DNA of 64,000 bases from positions 1,647,867 to 1,711,866 of the forward strand of contig OY997654.1 of assembly GCA_963921795.1 (NCBI GenBank), read 5' to 3'. This DNA comes from Nannobrachium achirus. Taxonomy: Eukaryota; Chordata; Actinopteri; Myctophiformes; Myctophidae. A program made the translations under genes and the position numbers. Below are positions 34,222 through 47,120 of this stretch, one piece after another (position 1 is the stretch's first letter; the number at the start of each line of letters is the position of its first letter). Under the pieces are notes generated by a model that saw only the letters and a program-made list of their open reading frames with translations, did not search any database and was not told the DNA's origin.

Positions 34222-34975
34222 TAAAGTATGTTTGCAAGCAGAAGGTCTAAGGACATCGATTTAAGACACTGTCCAAGGAGGGCTATACGTCTCTAGCCTC
34301 CTTAATCCCAGTAATCCTTTTGCAGAAGTCTTGATTTGCTTTTGTAAAAGAGATTGAGAGATAAGACGTCCGCTGTCCCCTCCTAAGAATAGTTGATAAT
34401 CTGCTGTGATCATAGGAACTCAGGAGGCATTTAGCCAGCCTTAGCATTTGCCCAAGCAGATGGTACTAATGGGGGGAGCTGCAACCATATCCCAAACTCT
34501 CCTCTGCTCTGCATCCCACCGTCCACTGTAGGGGGAAAAAAGGGAGAAAAAAAAAAAAGAACAGTTGGATGATAATCAATGTTGTTTACTTTGCTGCTTG
34601 ACTCCGTAAATACTTTCAGCCAGATTATAGGCTTTTCCAGGGGATAAGCGGGAGACAACAGACAATTGCCTTTTTTTTTCCATCCTCAAAGTATCCCCCA
34701 CGAATGAGTTAAAAAGGGCGATTTAGAGTGGATGCCAGCTCTTAATTCCTGATTAGTCCCGTTGCAAACCCATTTCAAATGAACTGGACTGTGTGCTAAT
34801 CACCACTCCTCAGACTATCCCTCTCTTTCTTAGAGTGGAGTGGACTTGCCATAGCAGTAAGAAAATATCCCATGAATGATATCTCGTAAGTAGGCAGTTT
34901 TTTAACCCACGTGTTCGTCAATGTGTTGACACATGCAGTGGTGAGGGTAATTGTAGCACTTCAAGCAGGGACGTG
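34222..34975. other. Intronic sequence without recognised features
   Basis: No gene or intact repeat was seen. Confidence 0.4.
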
Positions 34976-35526
34976 CTGGGCCCCTGATTCGGCCCGGGAA
35001 AAAGAGTTGGAGAGGCTCTCATTGCGCGCTATAGAGAGAGATCTCTCTCTATAGCGCTGCTGCTGCTACTCAAAGATTTGCCATTTCAGATCATGACAAG
35101 TGACAAGCCAGTGGGCCAATTACATGAGTTATATTTCGTCATTGTCGGGTGGAAACCTTGTATGTCCAAAACCATTTAAAAATTGATCGAAACTAGTGAA
35201 AACAGCCGATCTACAAGCACACAACGCCTCGCGGAGCGAGGCGTTGTGTGCTTGTAGATCTGCTGTTTTCACTACTTTTGTGCGACAGCCTTGTATGGTG
35301 AAGCAGGGCTTTGCTCTGCGAAAAAATGTACAAATTTGAAACTTGGAGATGCGAGGTTTCTGCCAGACAGTGACGATTTGGCTTTGTTGGCCGCCCAGCC
35401 CCCAAAATGGAACGAAGGCCGACATTTTATTTTTATTTTTTTTCCTAATGGTCGGCCTGGACCGGCCGGGAATGAACCGGCCGTTCGGGAGTTGTCCCGC
35501 TTTTCCCAATGGCCAGCACGTCCCTG
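34976..35526. mobile_element. hAT family M, copy 1, carrying a family D element
   Basis: The ends CAGGGACGTGCTGGGCCCC and GGCCAGCACGTCCCTG are flanked by ACTTCAAG and GCTTCAAG (7 of 8). Family D occupies about 35139-35386, with a full module at 35197-35272. Confidence 0.88.
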
Positions 35527-36344
35527 GCTTCAAGCCTGGGCAGCATGCTGTGCTGACCTCCGACTACATAGCAGCAGGTCATGTACGCTGCACACAGTTG
35601 TCACACAAAGAACCATTGCTGCCTGGTCCTACTTCAATCATACTGGGTATTGGTCTTCCAGTAAATCACAATACCGAAGGTGCCAAAGCACCTCCATTCA
35701 ATGTTGTCAAATGTATATCATAACCACAAGATTAAGTATTACGTCTTCTTTGGGGACTGGGGAAATGCAATACCTCTGATTACATCACATGCACTGTAGA
35801 GGCATGGCTGCATATAAGCCATTAAGTATTTTCATATTAGTTTCCTAAGCCCACCTCTTATAACCTTATGCCTCTGGCAATCTTCTCGGCTTGGACCGAA
35901 CTCCTGCAACAAAAGCATTTGTCTAATGAGATCAGTCCATTGACTAATTGCGAGCTAAGAGCTGCATGAGTGGGATGACTGGAAAGCTTTTGCATGCACC
36001 GAGGAACCATTTTGCCGATTCATTTGATGCTTGCATCCTCTTTGTTTATGCAGGTGTGTACTATAAATGGATATTGTAGCCGTCAGAGTCAATTGGAGAC
36101 GGGGAAACAAACAGACAGCCGGAGCCTCCAAATTCAGCCCACCTCAAATTTGCTTACAGAGCAGAGTTAATTTATGGACAGGCTAGGGGACATTGGGTGA
36201 TTTCTTTTACGAGTTACGCTCATCTCGTTTGCTGACAACCATATGCATTTAAAAATCCTCGAAATGATGTATAGGACATATAGTTGTACTTTATGATTAT
36301 GTATTGTCCGACAGCAGATTGCTTTCAAAACAATGACATGCAAA
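35527..36344. other. Intronic sequence without recognised features
   Basis: No gene or intact repeat was seen. Confidence 0.4.
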
Positions 36345-36604
36345 TCGTCGTTGTCGGGTGGAAACCTTGCGTGTCCAAAACCGTTTGTTTTGTATTTATC
36401 ATTTTGAAAATGATTTAAACTAGTGAAAACAGCCGATCTACAAGCACGCAACGCCTCGTGCCGCGAGGCGTTGTGTGCTTGTAGATCTGCTGTTTTCACT
36501 ACTTTTGTGCGACGGCCTTGTGCGATGATGCAGGGCTTTACTTTGCGAAAAAAAAAATACAAATTTGAAAATTGGAGATACGAGGTTTCTGCCTGACCGC
36601 GACA
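36345..36604. mobile_element. Foldback family D, copy 5
   Basis: TCGTCGTTGTCGGGTGGAAA and GTTTCTGCCTGACCGCGACA form the ends. The module lies at 36423-36498. Confidence 0.85.
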
Positions 36605-37832
36605 AAATGCTCATGCTCTGATTACAACAATAATTCTTAATTTTACACCTCATATATAAAAAACTGCAAAGACAAAGCGTACAACAAGCGCATAACAAGC
36701 ATCATGTGTACGTAGTTTGTATGCGTCCATCTGCAAGGAGCTACAGTATACATGGTGTCATTAGTAAATAATAAATAGTGTACCCCAAAACAGGTCAATG
36801 CAGATCATCAAATGGCTGGTAACAGAGCAGCATGGCTCTTTCTAATGGCTCTGATCCCTGACTGTGCCAGTGGCACGAGACTGTTGGCTCTTTGAGCTGA
36901 CGCCAAGGCATTAGATTATACAGCAAACACAAGTCTCAAGTCCTTAGGCCTTGTGCCTTTTTCTGTAACAGAAACAGCACAAACTCAAGCAAAAACTCTG
37001 CTATGAAGTACTTGTACTTGCGTCACACGTTAACGTTGATAGGGCACACTAAAAAAAAAGACATAAAAAGATGTAATAATAATAGTTCACTGACCCGTGT
37101 GCGTTAGACTGAATAATTGCTGTGTTTCTGAGATTACAATAAATTCCTCCATGCTGTGAACAGCGAAAGTAAAGAACTATGAAAGCTATAATCAGGGATA
37201 TTGTGAAGAGTGTTCTTCCATAATGTGTGTGATACTCAATAGTGACCGTGGAGAAATGATGTGTGCAGGCTTGTACCCAAGGCCAGTCAAACAGATTATT
37301 AGATGTAGTTTGATAGTTTTGTCGCCGCGATTTGTATTGGTTGGCTGGACAGATCGTGAGGGGAAATTGTGCTTTTAACAAACCTCGTAATGCCCTTTCT
37401 GTCATTACACCTTGCTATTAAGTCGAACTTTCTAGATTGCAAGTAGAGAGTTCGCGGCAGTACAAAAGGACATACTTGCATTTACATTTAGCCCTAATAG
37501 GATATTGCACTTTCTCTGCCACATTATACAGCTTTGACTGAAACCTTTGAGACAAGAATATGTCAGCTTTCACAATCATTTTGGTTTCGAGGTCTCCTTT
37601 TCCCAGTAAGTACATTTTGCAGCCATTCCATTGTTATTAAAATAGAGGGATCAGGATGACTCAGTCCCCTCTCCCCTTAAGCATCCTGGTTTGTTAAAAC
37701 TACAGCAAGAGCCCCATACAGGCAACATAAACATCTGAATTTCCAGGAATTATTCATGATGATTCTCCCCACCCCAAATTAGTTTTCCCTTCTGGTTAGC
37801 TCTGATAGTGTTTGTTTCCTCTTTTTCTCCAA
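36605..37832. other. Intronic sequence without recognised features
   Basis: No gene was seen. This is one of the longer repeat-poor stretches and may hold conserved non-coding sequence. Confidence 0.4.
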
Positions 37833-37911
37833 GCATGTTCCCAGTGAGGGGAGTACAGTGAAAGTGCATATTCCCTGCATACATTATCTATCTTCCACGC
37901 ATACTATAGAC
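37833..37911 (+). repeat. Long direct repeat, left copy, flanking family F copy 1
   Basis: GCATGTTCCCAGTGAGG through CACGCATACTATAGAC. It recurs at 38316-38402 on the far side. Confidence 0.88.
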
Positions 37912-38315
37912 TAGGGCATTCACGAATAGTGATTTTTAGTATTAGAATTATTCGAATAGTCAAATATTCGACAGGACTGGCCAGGCTGTCAAATATTAAG
38001 TCAGCAAGAGGCGAACATTGTGAAAATAGCCTATTTTCACAATATTTATCTGCGGAACCGAGTCACATTAAATGTAATACCTACAATTCCAAGTGCTTGT
38101 CAGGGTGGGGGTCCCCTGTTCAAATATGTTTATTTTGGGGGTCACGGCCTTAAAAGGTTTGGTTCTTATGACTTCCTATCCAAGCTTTATAAACTATAGA
38201 CTTTTTTAAAGAGAAAACAATAAAAAAATAAAAATAAGCAAATATTCGACTTCGGTGAACAACGTCGAATAGTGACTTTGATATTCGAATATTCTAATAT
38301 TTGGTGAATGCCCTA
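37912..38315. mobile_element. hAT family F, copy 1, between long direct repeats
   Basis: The ends TAGGGCATTCACGAATAG and TTTGGTGAATGCCCTA are intact, without an 8-bp duplication. The middle (about 37980-38160) is the right half of family B. The module is collapsed: ATTGTGAAAATAGC is joined directly to CTATTTTCACAAT. Confidence 0.85.
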
Positions 38316-38402
38316 GCATGTATAGTACCCAGTGAGAGAAATACAGTGAAAGTGCATATTCCCTGCATACATTATCTATCTTCCAACGCGTACTGTAGAT
38401 AG
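38316..38402 (+). repeat. Long direct repeat, right copy
   Basis: It is a partner of 37833-37911, with a short TATAGTA insertion after GCATG. It begins at the base after the element. Confidence 0.88.
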
Positions 38403-39626
38403 ACAGCGAGAGTGTCTGCGGTGGAGTGCACATGTGTTTCAGGCCCCGAGGAAATGGACAACACTTCAGTGAATTGCGCCGACCTTATTGTATTGTGTGG
38501 ATGATTGTGTTCTGCTCCCCGAGATAATGACTCTGCCCTACTTTGACTTTGAGGCAGTGACCTGAAATAACGCACGCGAGTGAAATGGGAGCCCGCGTGA
38601 ACCCAAAAGTGATTAAGGTCACCAAGACACCACATTTGTTTGACCCCCTCCCCCCTCCCCTTCCGCGACTGCCATCGACCGTTGTCTACAAATCCACAGG
38701 GAGTCTTTTGTGGAATTCCTCCTCCGATGCAAATACTCGCCATTGATAACACGCTTGCAAATGGTGCCATGATGATTAAATGCCCCGTAGCTAGAACAAT
38801 CTGGGTTTTTATTTTTTTCCTTTCCCCGTGCGCGCAATTCAATTCTCCCAGGGCGCGGAAGAAAAACAGGAAAACATGTTTTTATTTATTTATTTAGATT
38901 TCCTGCTTGACATGAGATGCTCGGAGCTTGTCTCCTTATATGTGGATGCATACATGGCCGTGATTAATTTCATCCAGCACACCATCTTCTTCTTCTGAAT
39001 ACTATTACGGTTATTATGGATATGCACCAGAAAAGTCAGTGCACAGCTTTTGCCGTTCGAGTTGACCTCATCGCTTTTAGACTGGACGACAATATGATTG
39101 TCCCGCGTAATCAATGTTTGCCGATTGCGCGTGTCAAATATTGCCACGTGCTGTCTATGGATGCTGACGGAACAAAGGAAAAGTCACTTATAGGTCACAG
39201 TGCAGTTATCAGTGGACGTGCGCAGGAATGCAGTGCAAAGTCAGTGGGTCAACACCATTAGGCTATGCAGACAGATCCAGGTAGTGTTTGTGCATCGGTC
39301 CTGCCCAGGGGGGGAAATAGCAAGTTAATTGAGCTGAGCAGTGCATCTCAAAAGATGACGCTGAACCGAAGTCAGACATTCCCTTACATTAGACTCCATT
39401 CCTGCTACACGATGCATTATTTAGCACTGTCGCTAGAAAAAACTTTCTGGGCACAGGTCTCATTGACATGGTGCATATACTGCATTTACGCTTGGGGGGA
39501 AACATGGATAATGTGAGATCATGTCTGCCTCTGGAGGGTGGGATTCACTGGGTGGTTTTTTTCCCAGCTTGTTTTTGTGTCTACTCTATTCTGCTGGGGA
39601 TCGGTACACAAGTCTTCACTATAGCC
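38403..39626. other. Intronic sequence without recognised features
   Basis: No gene or intact repeat was seen. Confidence 0.4.
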
Positions 39627-39966
39627 TTAACCCATTTAGACCTAGAATTATTGAATGCTTTAACCAGTAAAAAAATAGCAGATATACAAGCTCACAGCGC
39701 GGCACCGAGTGCCGCGCTGTGAGCTTGTATATCTGCTATTTTTTGAAAAAGTCGTGAAAATGTGTGCAAATCTTTGACTTTATGTATTTTCAAAGCGAAA
39801 AAAAGACAAATACATATCATTTTGGGGGTCCTTCACATGAAAAGGTTTGAGAACCACTGTCATAGTAGTCTCTCAAGAACAGACTAACTGAGCACCAGTT
39901 AAGTGAAAAGGACCTTTTCTTTGACGATGGCTGGCCAGATTGCTGACATAGAAACATAGGTTTTTG

Positions 39967-40244
<278 letters not shown>

Positions 40245-40651
40245 AATAAACCTTAGAAGGATTCAAAAGACACTTATAGAATCGGGTCAAAATTCTAATT
40301 TTCACGATTTTTAAAAAATAGCAGATCTACAAGCTCGCAGCGCGGCACTCGGTGCCGCGCTGTGAGCTTGTATATCTGCTGTTTTTCAACAGTTAAAGCA
40401 TAAAATAATGATACACTATAATGTGTACCCATTCTGAGTGGGTTTTAATACTCCGATAAAAATGACTCTTCCTCTGGTGTGCATGTAAATCAGAGAGGGG
40501 AGGATATAATGAAATAATGAAGTGTTCTCCTGCTTTTTTTCTCCGAGAAGGACCGCTTGGGACCCTCTATTTTTAGACACAACAAAGAGATTGCTAGGGG
40601 TGTCCAGTCTCCAGTTCTGAATCTTTCCCCCCCTTGCTTGTCAATGTACAA

Positions 40652-41322
40652 CTTCGTCTCACAGCATAGTAGTCGGGGGATATCTTCAGAAATAGTGTCA
40701 TATCCTGGAATAAATTCCTTACCAAAACATGTCTTCACCAATGTGTTTGTGAAGGTGTCTAGTAACACATCCCACAATGACTGACATTCAGTTTCCCTAT
40801 AGGAGAATCCGTGACAGCTGCTGAAAGTTGGGGTCCCATTAAATTAACGATACAGGATAAAACTAGCGTACTAGCATGTGAGGGGTCAAACTAGGGGTTT
40901 TTCATGTTTCTGAATCCATTGCAAGCATTTGTTTTGCACGAAAAACATTCCTTGGGGTAAAGGCGGCTCCCACAAAACTGTGAAAAGTGATGACTCATCA
41001 CTAAACCATAGTTTTATGGGGGTATTTTTAGCCCAAGGAATGTTTTTTGTGCAAAACAAATGCTTGCAATGGATTCAGAATCATGAAAAACCCTTCACAT
41101 GCTACTTAAAGCATATTTATTTTGGTGTGTTTTATCTGTATAGTTAATTTAATGGGACCCCAGCTTTCAGCAGCTGTTACGGATTCTCCTATAGGGAAAC
41201 TGAATTTCAGTCTTTGTGAGATGTTTTACCATTACAAACACATTGGTGAAGACATTTTTTGGTAAGGAATTTATTCCAGGACTTTTTTAAGATATCCCCC
41301 GACTAATAGCGACAAGATGAAG
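40652..41322. repeat. Foldback of about 670 bp with long arms
   Basis: Left-arm words TCGGGGGATATCTT, GGAATAAATTCCTTACCAAA and TTTCCCTATAGGAGAATCCG recur inverted on the right, with arms of roughly 300 bases meeting near 40990. A TGATGACTCATCA dyad lies at the centre. No coding capacity was seen. Confidence 0.88.
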
Positions 41323-41461
41323 ACGGTGGTTGTTGCATTCATCCCCCTAGACAATGTCCATTAAGGGCTCAGTGGGACCAACTGGATGGATAGATGGATT
41401 CTATTATTGGTCAATGTTTGTGATCCACTAAATGATGGATGTCGTCCTTAACCCATCCAGA

Positions 41462-42044
41462 ACGGGTACACATTATTGTGTATCATTATTTTATGCTTTA
41501 ACTATTGAAAAATAGCAGATATACAAGCTCACAGCGCGGCACCGAGTGCTGCGCTGCAAGCTTGTAGATCTGCTATTTTTGAAAAATTGTGAACATTAGA
41601 ATTTTGACCCGATTCTATAAGTGTCTTTTGAATCCTTCTAAGGTTTTTTGAAAACCCTATGTTTCTATGTCAGCAATCTGGCCAGCCATCGTCAAAGAAA
41701 AGGTCCTTTTCACTTAACTGGAGCTCAGTTAGTCTGTTCTTGAGAGACTACTGTGTCAGTGGTTCTCAAACCTTTTCCTGTGAAGGACCCCCAGAAAGAT
41801 ATGTATTTGGCCACGGACCCCCATCTCAAAATATTTAGTTCCAGGGACCCCCCCAGAAGCAAAATTTGAGTTACAAACGTTCGCTTTGAAAAATACACAT
41901 ATTCAAAGATTTGCACACATTTTCACGACTTTTTCAAAAATAGCAGATCTACAAGCAGCGCGGCACTCGGTGCCGCGCTGTGAGCTTGTATATCTGCTAT
42001 TTTTCAATAGTTAAAGCGGTCAATAATCCTAGGCCTAAATGGGT
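41462..42044 (+). mobile_element. Family C (piggyBac-like), copy 6
   Basis: TTAA lies at 41458-41461 and 42045-42048. Modules lie at 41510-41580 and 41938-42003, the second with a shortened left arm. Confidence 0.9.
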
Positions 42045-42305
42045 TTAACGCCGGCAGACTTTTTTGGAGCCGTGTTGAATATCCCCTGTTCCAGTGCGAT
42101 AGTAGGCCTGTAAGATAACCCCTCCCCGATGGCAGTAAACGCTCTGTCACTCAGACAAATATGGCAGATGAATACCCAGCGTGATACGGTGGTGTGTTTG
42201 TCATGCTCTGAGTAATGGGTTTATAGCACCGAGGATCCGGGGACTGAAAGGGACAAGAGTTCTCCACACCCCGAGTTAAGAGTCTTAAGAGGGATCGTAT
42301 TGTAG

Positions 42306-42839
42306 TAGGGCATTCACCAAATATTCGAACATTCGACTATTCGAATATCAAAGTCACTATTCGACGTTGTTCACCGAAGTCGAATATTCGCTTATTTTTA
42401 TTTTTTTATTGTTTCCTCTTTATAAAATATTTAGTTTATAAAGCTTGGTTAGATAGGAAGTCATAAGAATGAGTTGTCAATGCCCCTGGTGGATGAATTT
42501 GTTAATGCTCTATACCAGGGGTTCTCAAACCTTTTTAGGCTGTGACCCCCAAAATAAACATATTTGAACTGGGGACCCCCATCCTGACAAGCACTTGGAA
42601 TTGTAGGTATTACATTTAATGTGACTCGGTTCCGCAGATAAATATTGTAAAAATAGCAGATCTACATGCTCACAACGCCTCGCAACGCGAGGCGTTGTGA
42701 GCATGTAGATTTTTCACAATGTTCGCCTGTTGCTGCTTAATATTTGACAGTTTGGCCAGTCCTGTCGAATATTTGACTATTCGAATACTTTGAGGTCGAA
42801 TAATTCGAATACTAAAAATCACTATTCGTGAATGCCCTA
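42306..42839. mobile_element. hAT family F, copy 2
   Basis: TAGGGCATTCACCAAATATT and the matching CACTATTCGTGAATGCCCTA are flanked by TATTGTAG and CATTGTAG (7 of 8). An internal CAGGGGTTCTCAAACC end comes from family B. A full module lies at 42652-42720, with its right outer arm cut short. Confidence 0.88.
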
Positions 42840-44060
42840 CATTGTAGTGCCCAGAGCTTAATTGATAATCTTATACCCTACCAGATCTTATCCCCTTTGT
42901 CTGTTATGTTGATGTTACAATTCTCTGTTTCGGTATCACCATTATGAGACATGGTTTGGTGGACATTTTCATGACTTAAATAGATTATTCACGCATGCAT
43001 GCATTCTATTTAGTCAGAACCCTATATACTGTAAGATACATTCCCTTAATACACTATAATGCCATCATCTTCTACCATATGCTCGCTGCACCATTTGACC
43101 TTGAAAATGGGAACGCGCGACAAGATCTTTGCAAAGTCAGATTTATTTTCACTATTACTGGTATCATTGGCAAGTAAGGGTGCCCACTGGAGATAACATA
43201 CTCCTTAGAGGTCATTTCAATGACTTGGAGTAATGTGGGTCATATGTTCATGGGTTCAAATTCACCGGGCAACCTTGTTCCTGGTGAGTGAGATATCCCT
43301 TCTCTAGCAGCATCCGATTATACAACAGTGTCTGGATGCTTATGCACGGGTGGTCATTCTGAAAACTATTTCCTGAGTGCAGGGCAGTGCACATATGGGT
43401 ACCGGTGATAACAGGACTCTACCTGTACGCATCAGCATGGTTTGCTGTGAAAGCAATAGCAGTGTCTGTTGTCCTTCTGAAAGACGTCTCATAAAAATAA
43501 ATTCACGTCACATGAAATGGAAACCTACAAATGTATCCGTAAGGTTCAGGACGAGAATGCCTCCAAAACTAACCGTCCTTGACTGCTCAACTTTAAAGAG
43601 AAAATATAAAAGGCAGGTCATGTCAAGGCACGCATTCTCCAGCGAAGTGAAGAATCCTTGCCTCTTATCTGTTTGATTTTGCACTTAGGGATTTTTCTTC
43701 ATCTTCTCCCTTCAAACGTCAAGCGCACAAAGTCATTTACATGCATCGGAGGCAGCCAGGGTTAAAACAAAGCCAGGCAAACTTAACATTGTCTGGAGGC
43801 ATGCTGTGAGGGGGAGAAAAAAAAACTTGGAAATTTGAAGTGGTGGGTGAAATAAGACAAAAGAGGGCAAGGAGGGACAAGAGAAGGAAAGGGAAAATGA
43901 GGAAGATAAGGGTGAAATAGGAGGAGGAGTTATGAGGTCACTGAAACACATGGAGGATAATTCAATTTGACTAAGACTCCCTATCGCTCCGTGCGACTGG
44001 GGGATTGACCTGGCTCCACCAAAATGAATTAAAATTCATGAGCTGTCCGAGAGTAAGCTG
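42840..44060. other. Intronic sequence without recognised features
   Basis: A 99-codon open frame at 43377-43676 is not recognisable. No intact repeat was seen. Confidence 0.4.
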
Positions 44061-44243
44061 CTGGGAGTAAGAGGTGAGCATGATACAGTTAGGAAGAGGT
44101 GACATGATTTTTTTTAAATACATTTATTATTGAAAATAATAAATACATGAAAGTATTAGTTTACCTTTAAATTAAAAGCAGCAGGGCTCCCATGGAGTAA
44201 TCCAATCCCACACGTTACTCATTTAAGGCTGAAAGAGCCTCTA
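44061..44243 (+). repeat. Dispersed direct repeat, first copy
   Basis: CTGCTGGGAGTAAGAGGTGA through GAGCCTCTACT. It recurs at 44579-45036, interrupted there by a Helentron-like element. The 335 bases between the copies are not recognised. Confidence 0.85.
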
Positions 44244-44578
44244 CTGAGACCCATTGAGAGACCCATAAAGAGACTTCATTTACTCAAAAAAAAAGACTTT
44301 TTAATCCCAAAGCTGGCATGTTTACAGCACTCGGCTGGGCACGGCCATGACACTTTCATGGAGACACACTGTCATGTGACTAGATGGCGTAAACGTTGAA
44401 GTAAAGTGATAATCCATCGGCGCAAAAACAACCCCGCCCGGCCCTTCAAAATAATAGCGGAGGCCTACGGAGGAAGCGGCGCGGCACCAAGGCACCAAGA
44501 ATCCCTTCAAAGTAAGGGGCAGCAAAAGTGTTAATGACAAGCAGGTCCGTAAATGCAGCCCACCGTGATTCAATGTTT

Positions 44579-45036
44579 GCTGGGAGTAAGAGGTGAGCAT
44601 GATACAGTTAGGAAGAGGTGACATGATTTTTTTAAGCGGTGAAAGCCGCTTCCAAGGTGTGGCTTTGTCTGTCCCATGTCTGTCCCGTGCATGCAGAATT
44701 GAGGATTGGTCAAGCTTCACTTGACAATTTGGCCCTCCAGACAAAATCATTCATTCATTAAGAATTCATGAAAATATAGAACTAAAGCACATAGAAAGTA
44801 TAGCAGAAGATAGAATGTAGGCTATAGATCTAGAACACAGATTCATAGCTCTAGAACACATAGAATAAGAATTCACCGCTTCACTTCGAACTGAGGTTCG
44901 ATTTTTTAAATACATTTATTATTGAAAATAATTAACACACGAAAGTATTAGTTTACCTTTAAATTAAAAGCAGCAGGGCTCCCATGGAGTAGTCCAATCC
45001 CACATGTTACTCATTTAAAGCTGAATGAGGCTCTAC
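44579..45036 (+). repeat. Dispersed direct repeat, second copy, interrupted
   Basis: It matches 44061-44114 at 44579-44633 and 44109-44243 at about 44899-45036. Confidence 0.85.
44635..44903 (+). mobile_element. Helentron-like non-autonomous element
   Basis: AAGCGGTGAA follows a T-run. TTCACCGCTT lies near the right end and is followed by the hairpin TCGAACTGAGGTTCGA and then T. The target is a T-run, visible uninterrupted in the first copy of the host repeat at 44108-44115. The tail matches the element at 53590. Confidence 0.6.
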
Positions 45037-45223
45037 CAAGTTGGCCGGTAAACTAGGGTACATGTCTGGGTTCTCTTAACTCCTCTTGGCTCGATGCCTT
45101 CATTCAAGCTAAGAAGAAGAGCTCAACTATCTGCACTATGCACTGGCATATCTTCAAGTCAATGCTATACGCAACCGAGCGCCAACTCTCGCTATGCTAA
45201 AATATCTCAGTTAGATTCTACTG

Positions 45224-45660
45224 CAGGGGTCTTCAACAGGGGGTCCTGGACCACTAGGGGGTCCTCAGAGTTACTACAGGGGGTCCTTCAAATCCTTGTG
45301 TGATAGAAACCTTTATGCTCCTTTTTTATATGAACCACTTGACGTCCATATTCTGAGAACTTTAACCAAAAATAGCAGATCTACGCTGCGAGGCGTTGTG
45401 AGCCTGTAGATCGTCTATTTTCTGAAAAGAGGTCTGGTGTAGAGGGGGGAAAAGAGCAGACTAAGCACAGAGTGAAAGGTCAAGTTTATTAAGCAGGCCT
45501 ATTGACTTAATAAGTGGTTAAATATCTGAAACACAAATTGACATGGAATCCAAAATACACTGACAATTGTGCTGTCAAACTATATGGAATGTGGGGGTCC
45601 CCGCTTCATCTCTCTCTCAGCTATAAGGGGTCCTTAGCCTGAAAACGTTGAAGACCCCTG
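45224..45660. mobile_element. hAT family A, copy 4
   Basis: CAGGGGTCTTCAACAGGGGG and GTTGAAGACCCCTG are flanked by the perfect duplication TTCTACTG (45216-45223, 45661-45668). The module at 45372-45421 has lost most of its left arm. Confidence 0.92.
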
Positions 45661-45668
45661 TTCTACTG

Positions 45669-45955
45669 ATTTGTGCTCTGGCGACCTCCACATGGCAAAT
45701 GCTGACATTCAAGGAACACACACACAGCACACTGCTCATAATGCTCCCCCGGACTTGAAAGAATCAAAATGCAAAATCCACTGTTTGACGTTCATCCATC
45801 TACAATACAAATAACTAATTTATCAAGTGTGCTTAAAGAGGCATACAATGGGCAGAACAGAGAACATTGTGTAGCAAGGATAATCCCTTCGAAGATTTAT
45901 CCTGACGCTGCCTTGAGGGGAACAGCGTGAGCAAGAAGTAGATCTCAACCCTTCC

Positions 45956-45959
<4 letters not shown>
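45669..45959. other. Intronic sequence without recognised features
   Basis: No gene or repeat was seen. Confidence 0.4.
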
Positions 45960-46023
<64 letters not shown>

Positions 46024-46518
46024 TCCAGTGGCGTCAGTTCAGAAAAAGGTAAGGTATGGCAACATGACTGGTGTCTTGCATGCGCGCGAAGGCGCACGTG
46101 CAAGACACCAGTCATATTGCCTTACCTTAGCAACAGGAACAAGTTCTGTTTTTTTCCCCAAAAATGTCTACGGTTTCTTGGGCTGGATATGGCAGTCTGG
46201 AACAGTTGTTCAAGTGCGGCTAAACTTGGCATAATATAGTAAACGTGCCACAATTAACAATGATGAATTGCACCTGTGCAGCTGACCTGCGGAACCTGGG
46301 AATATACTATTCTGTCAAGATGGGGAGAATAAAAGTGTGGAGAATATAATTATAATACCTTGTTAAATTTTGCATTTGTAGTTATTTTAATGTAATTTAA
46401 CAACATAACCAGCACAGATAGACAAAGAGACATTCATGGATTTATATTTTAAAGTAATTTGTATTTTCCCCCTGGACCCAGGCTATGGCAGCTGCTTACC
46501 CCTGCCATACCCAATTGA

Positions 46519-46582
<64 letters not shown>
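45960..46582. repeat. CT microsatellite split by a family G element
   Basis: (CT)n runs at 45960-46025 and 46523-46582 lie on the two sides of family G copy 3. Confidence 0.93.
46026..46522. mobile_element. hAT family G, copy 3, in a CT microsatellite
   Basis: CAGTGGCGTCAGTTCAG opens it and CCAATTGACGCC closes it. The target duplication is hidden in the CT repeat. The palindrome at 46051-46128 has a GCGCGCGAAGGCGCACG tip. Confidence 0.85.
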
Positions 46583-46587
<5 letters not shown>

Positions 46588-47120
46588 CTCTGTGAATGCA
46601 CACAGTTGTATTATCAGAGCTTCCAATCATCCCTGTTACATAGCTATAATGCATTGTGCTCTTTGAAATTCCAGTTAATCCTTCAAGTGAAAAGATTTAA
46701 CCCAAGATTACACATATTCAATAAACACGCAATGATACAGTTACTCATCTCTACAGTCCCCCGAGGCAACGTCATGAGCGTGTCTGTGTTTACATATTTG
46801 TGCGCATACATGCGTATATGCGTCCATTGATGTTGATTTGCAGCCGATTGTGTTTTTTGTGCGATGTGTGTGTGCGTGCGTGCGTGCGTGTGTAAATGAG
46901 TGTATGTGCATGAGTGTGTGTGTGATTGAGAGAGAGAGAGAGGGAGATACGTCATGTAAAGTGGGTCTGTCATCATGGCCTGTGTGGGCATCTTTGATTG
47001 TTAGAAGATAGCAGGAACAACACAACCGTCGCCCCCGACAGCCCCGCAGCTTCCCTCAAGCTACGTGGGTTCAATTGTAGACCATTTGCATGAAGTGAGC
47101 ATGAAAAGATTACAACAGGG
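46583..47120. other. Intronic sequence with a GT-rich tract
   Basis: (GT)n/(GC)n variants lie at about 46864-46924, followed by GA at 46930-46945. No gene was seen. Confidence 0.5.
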
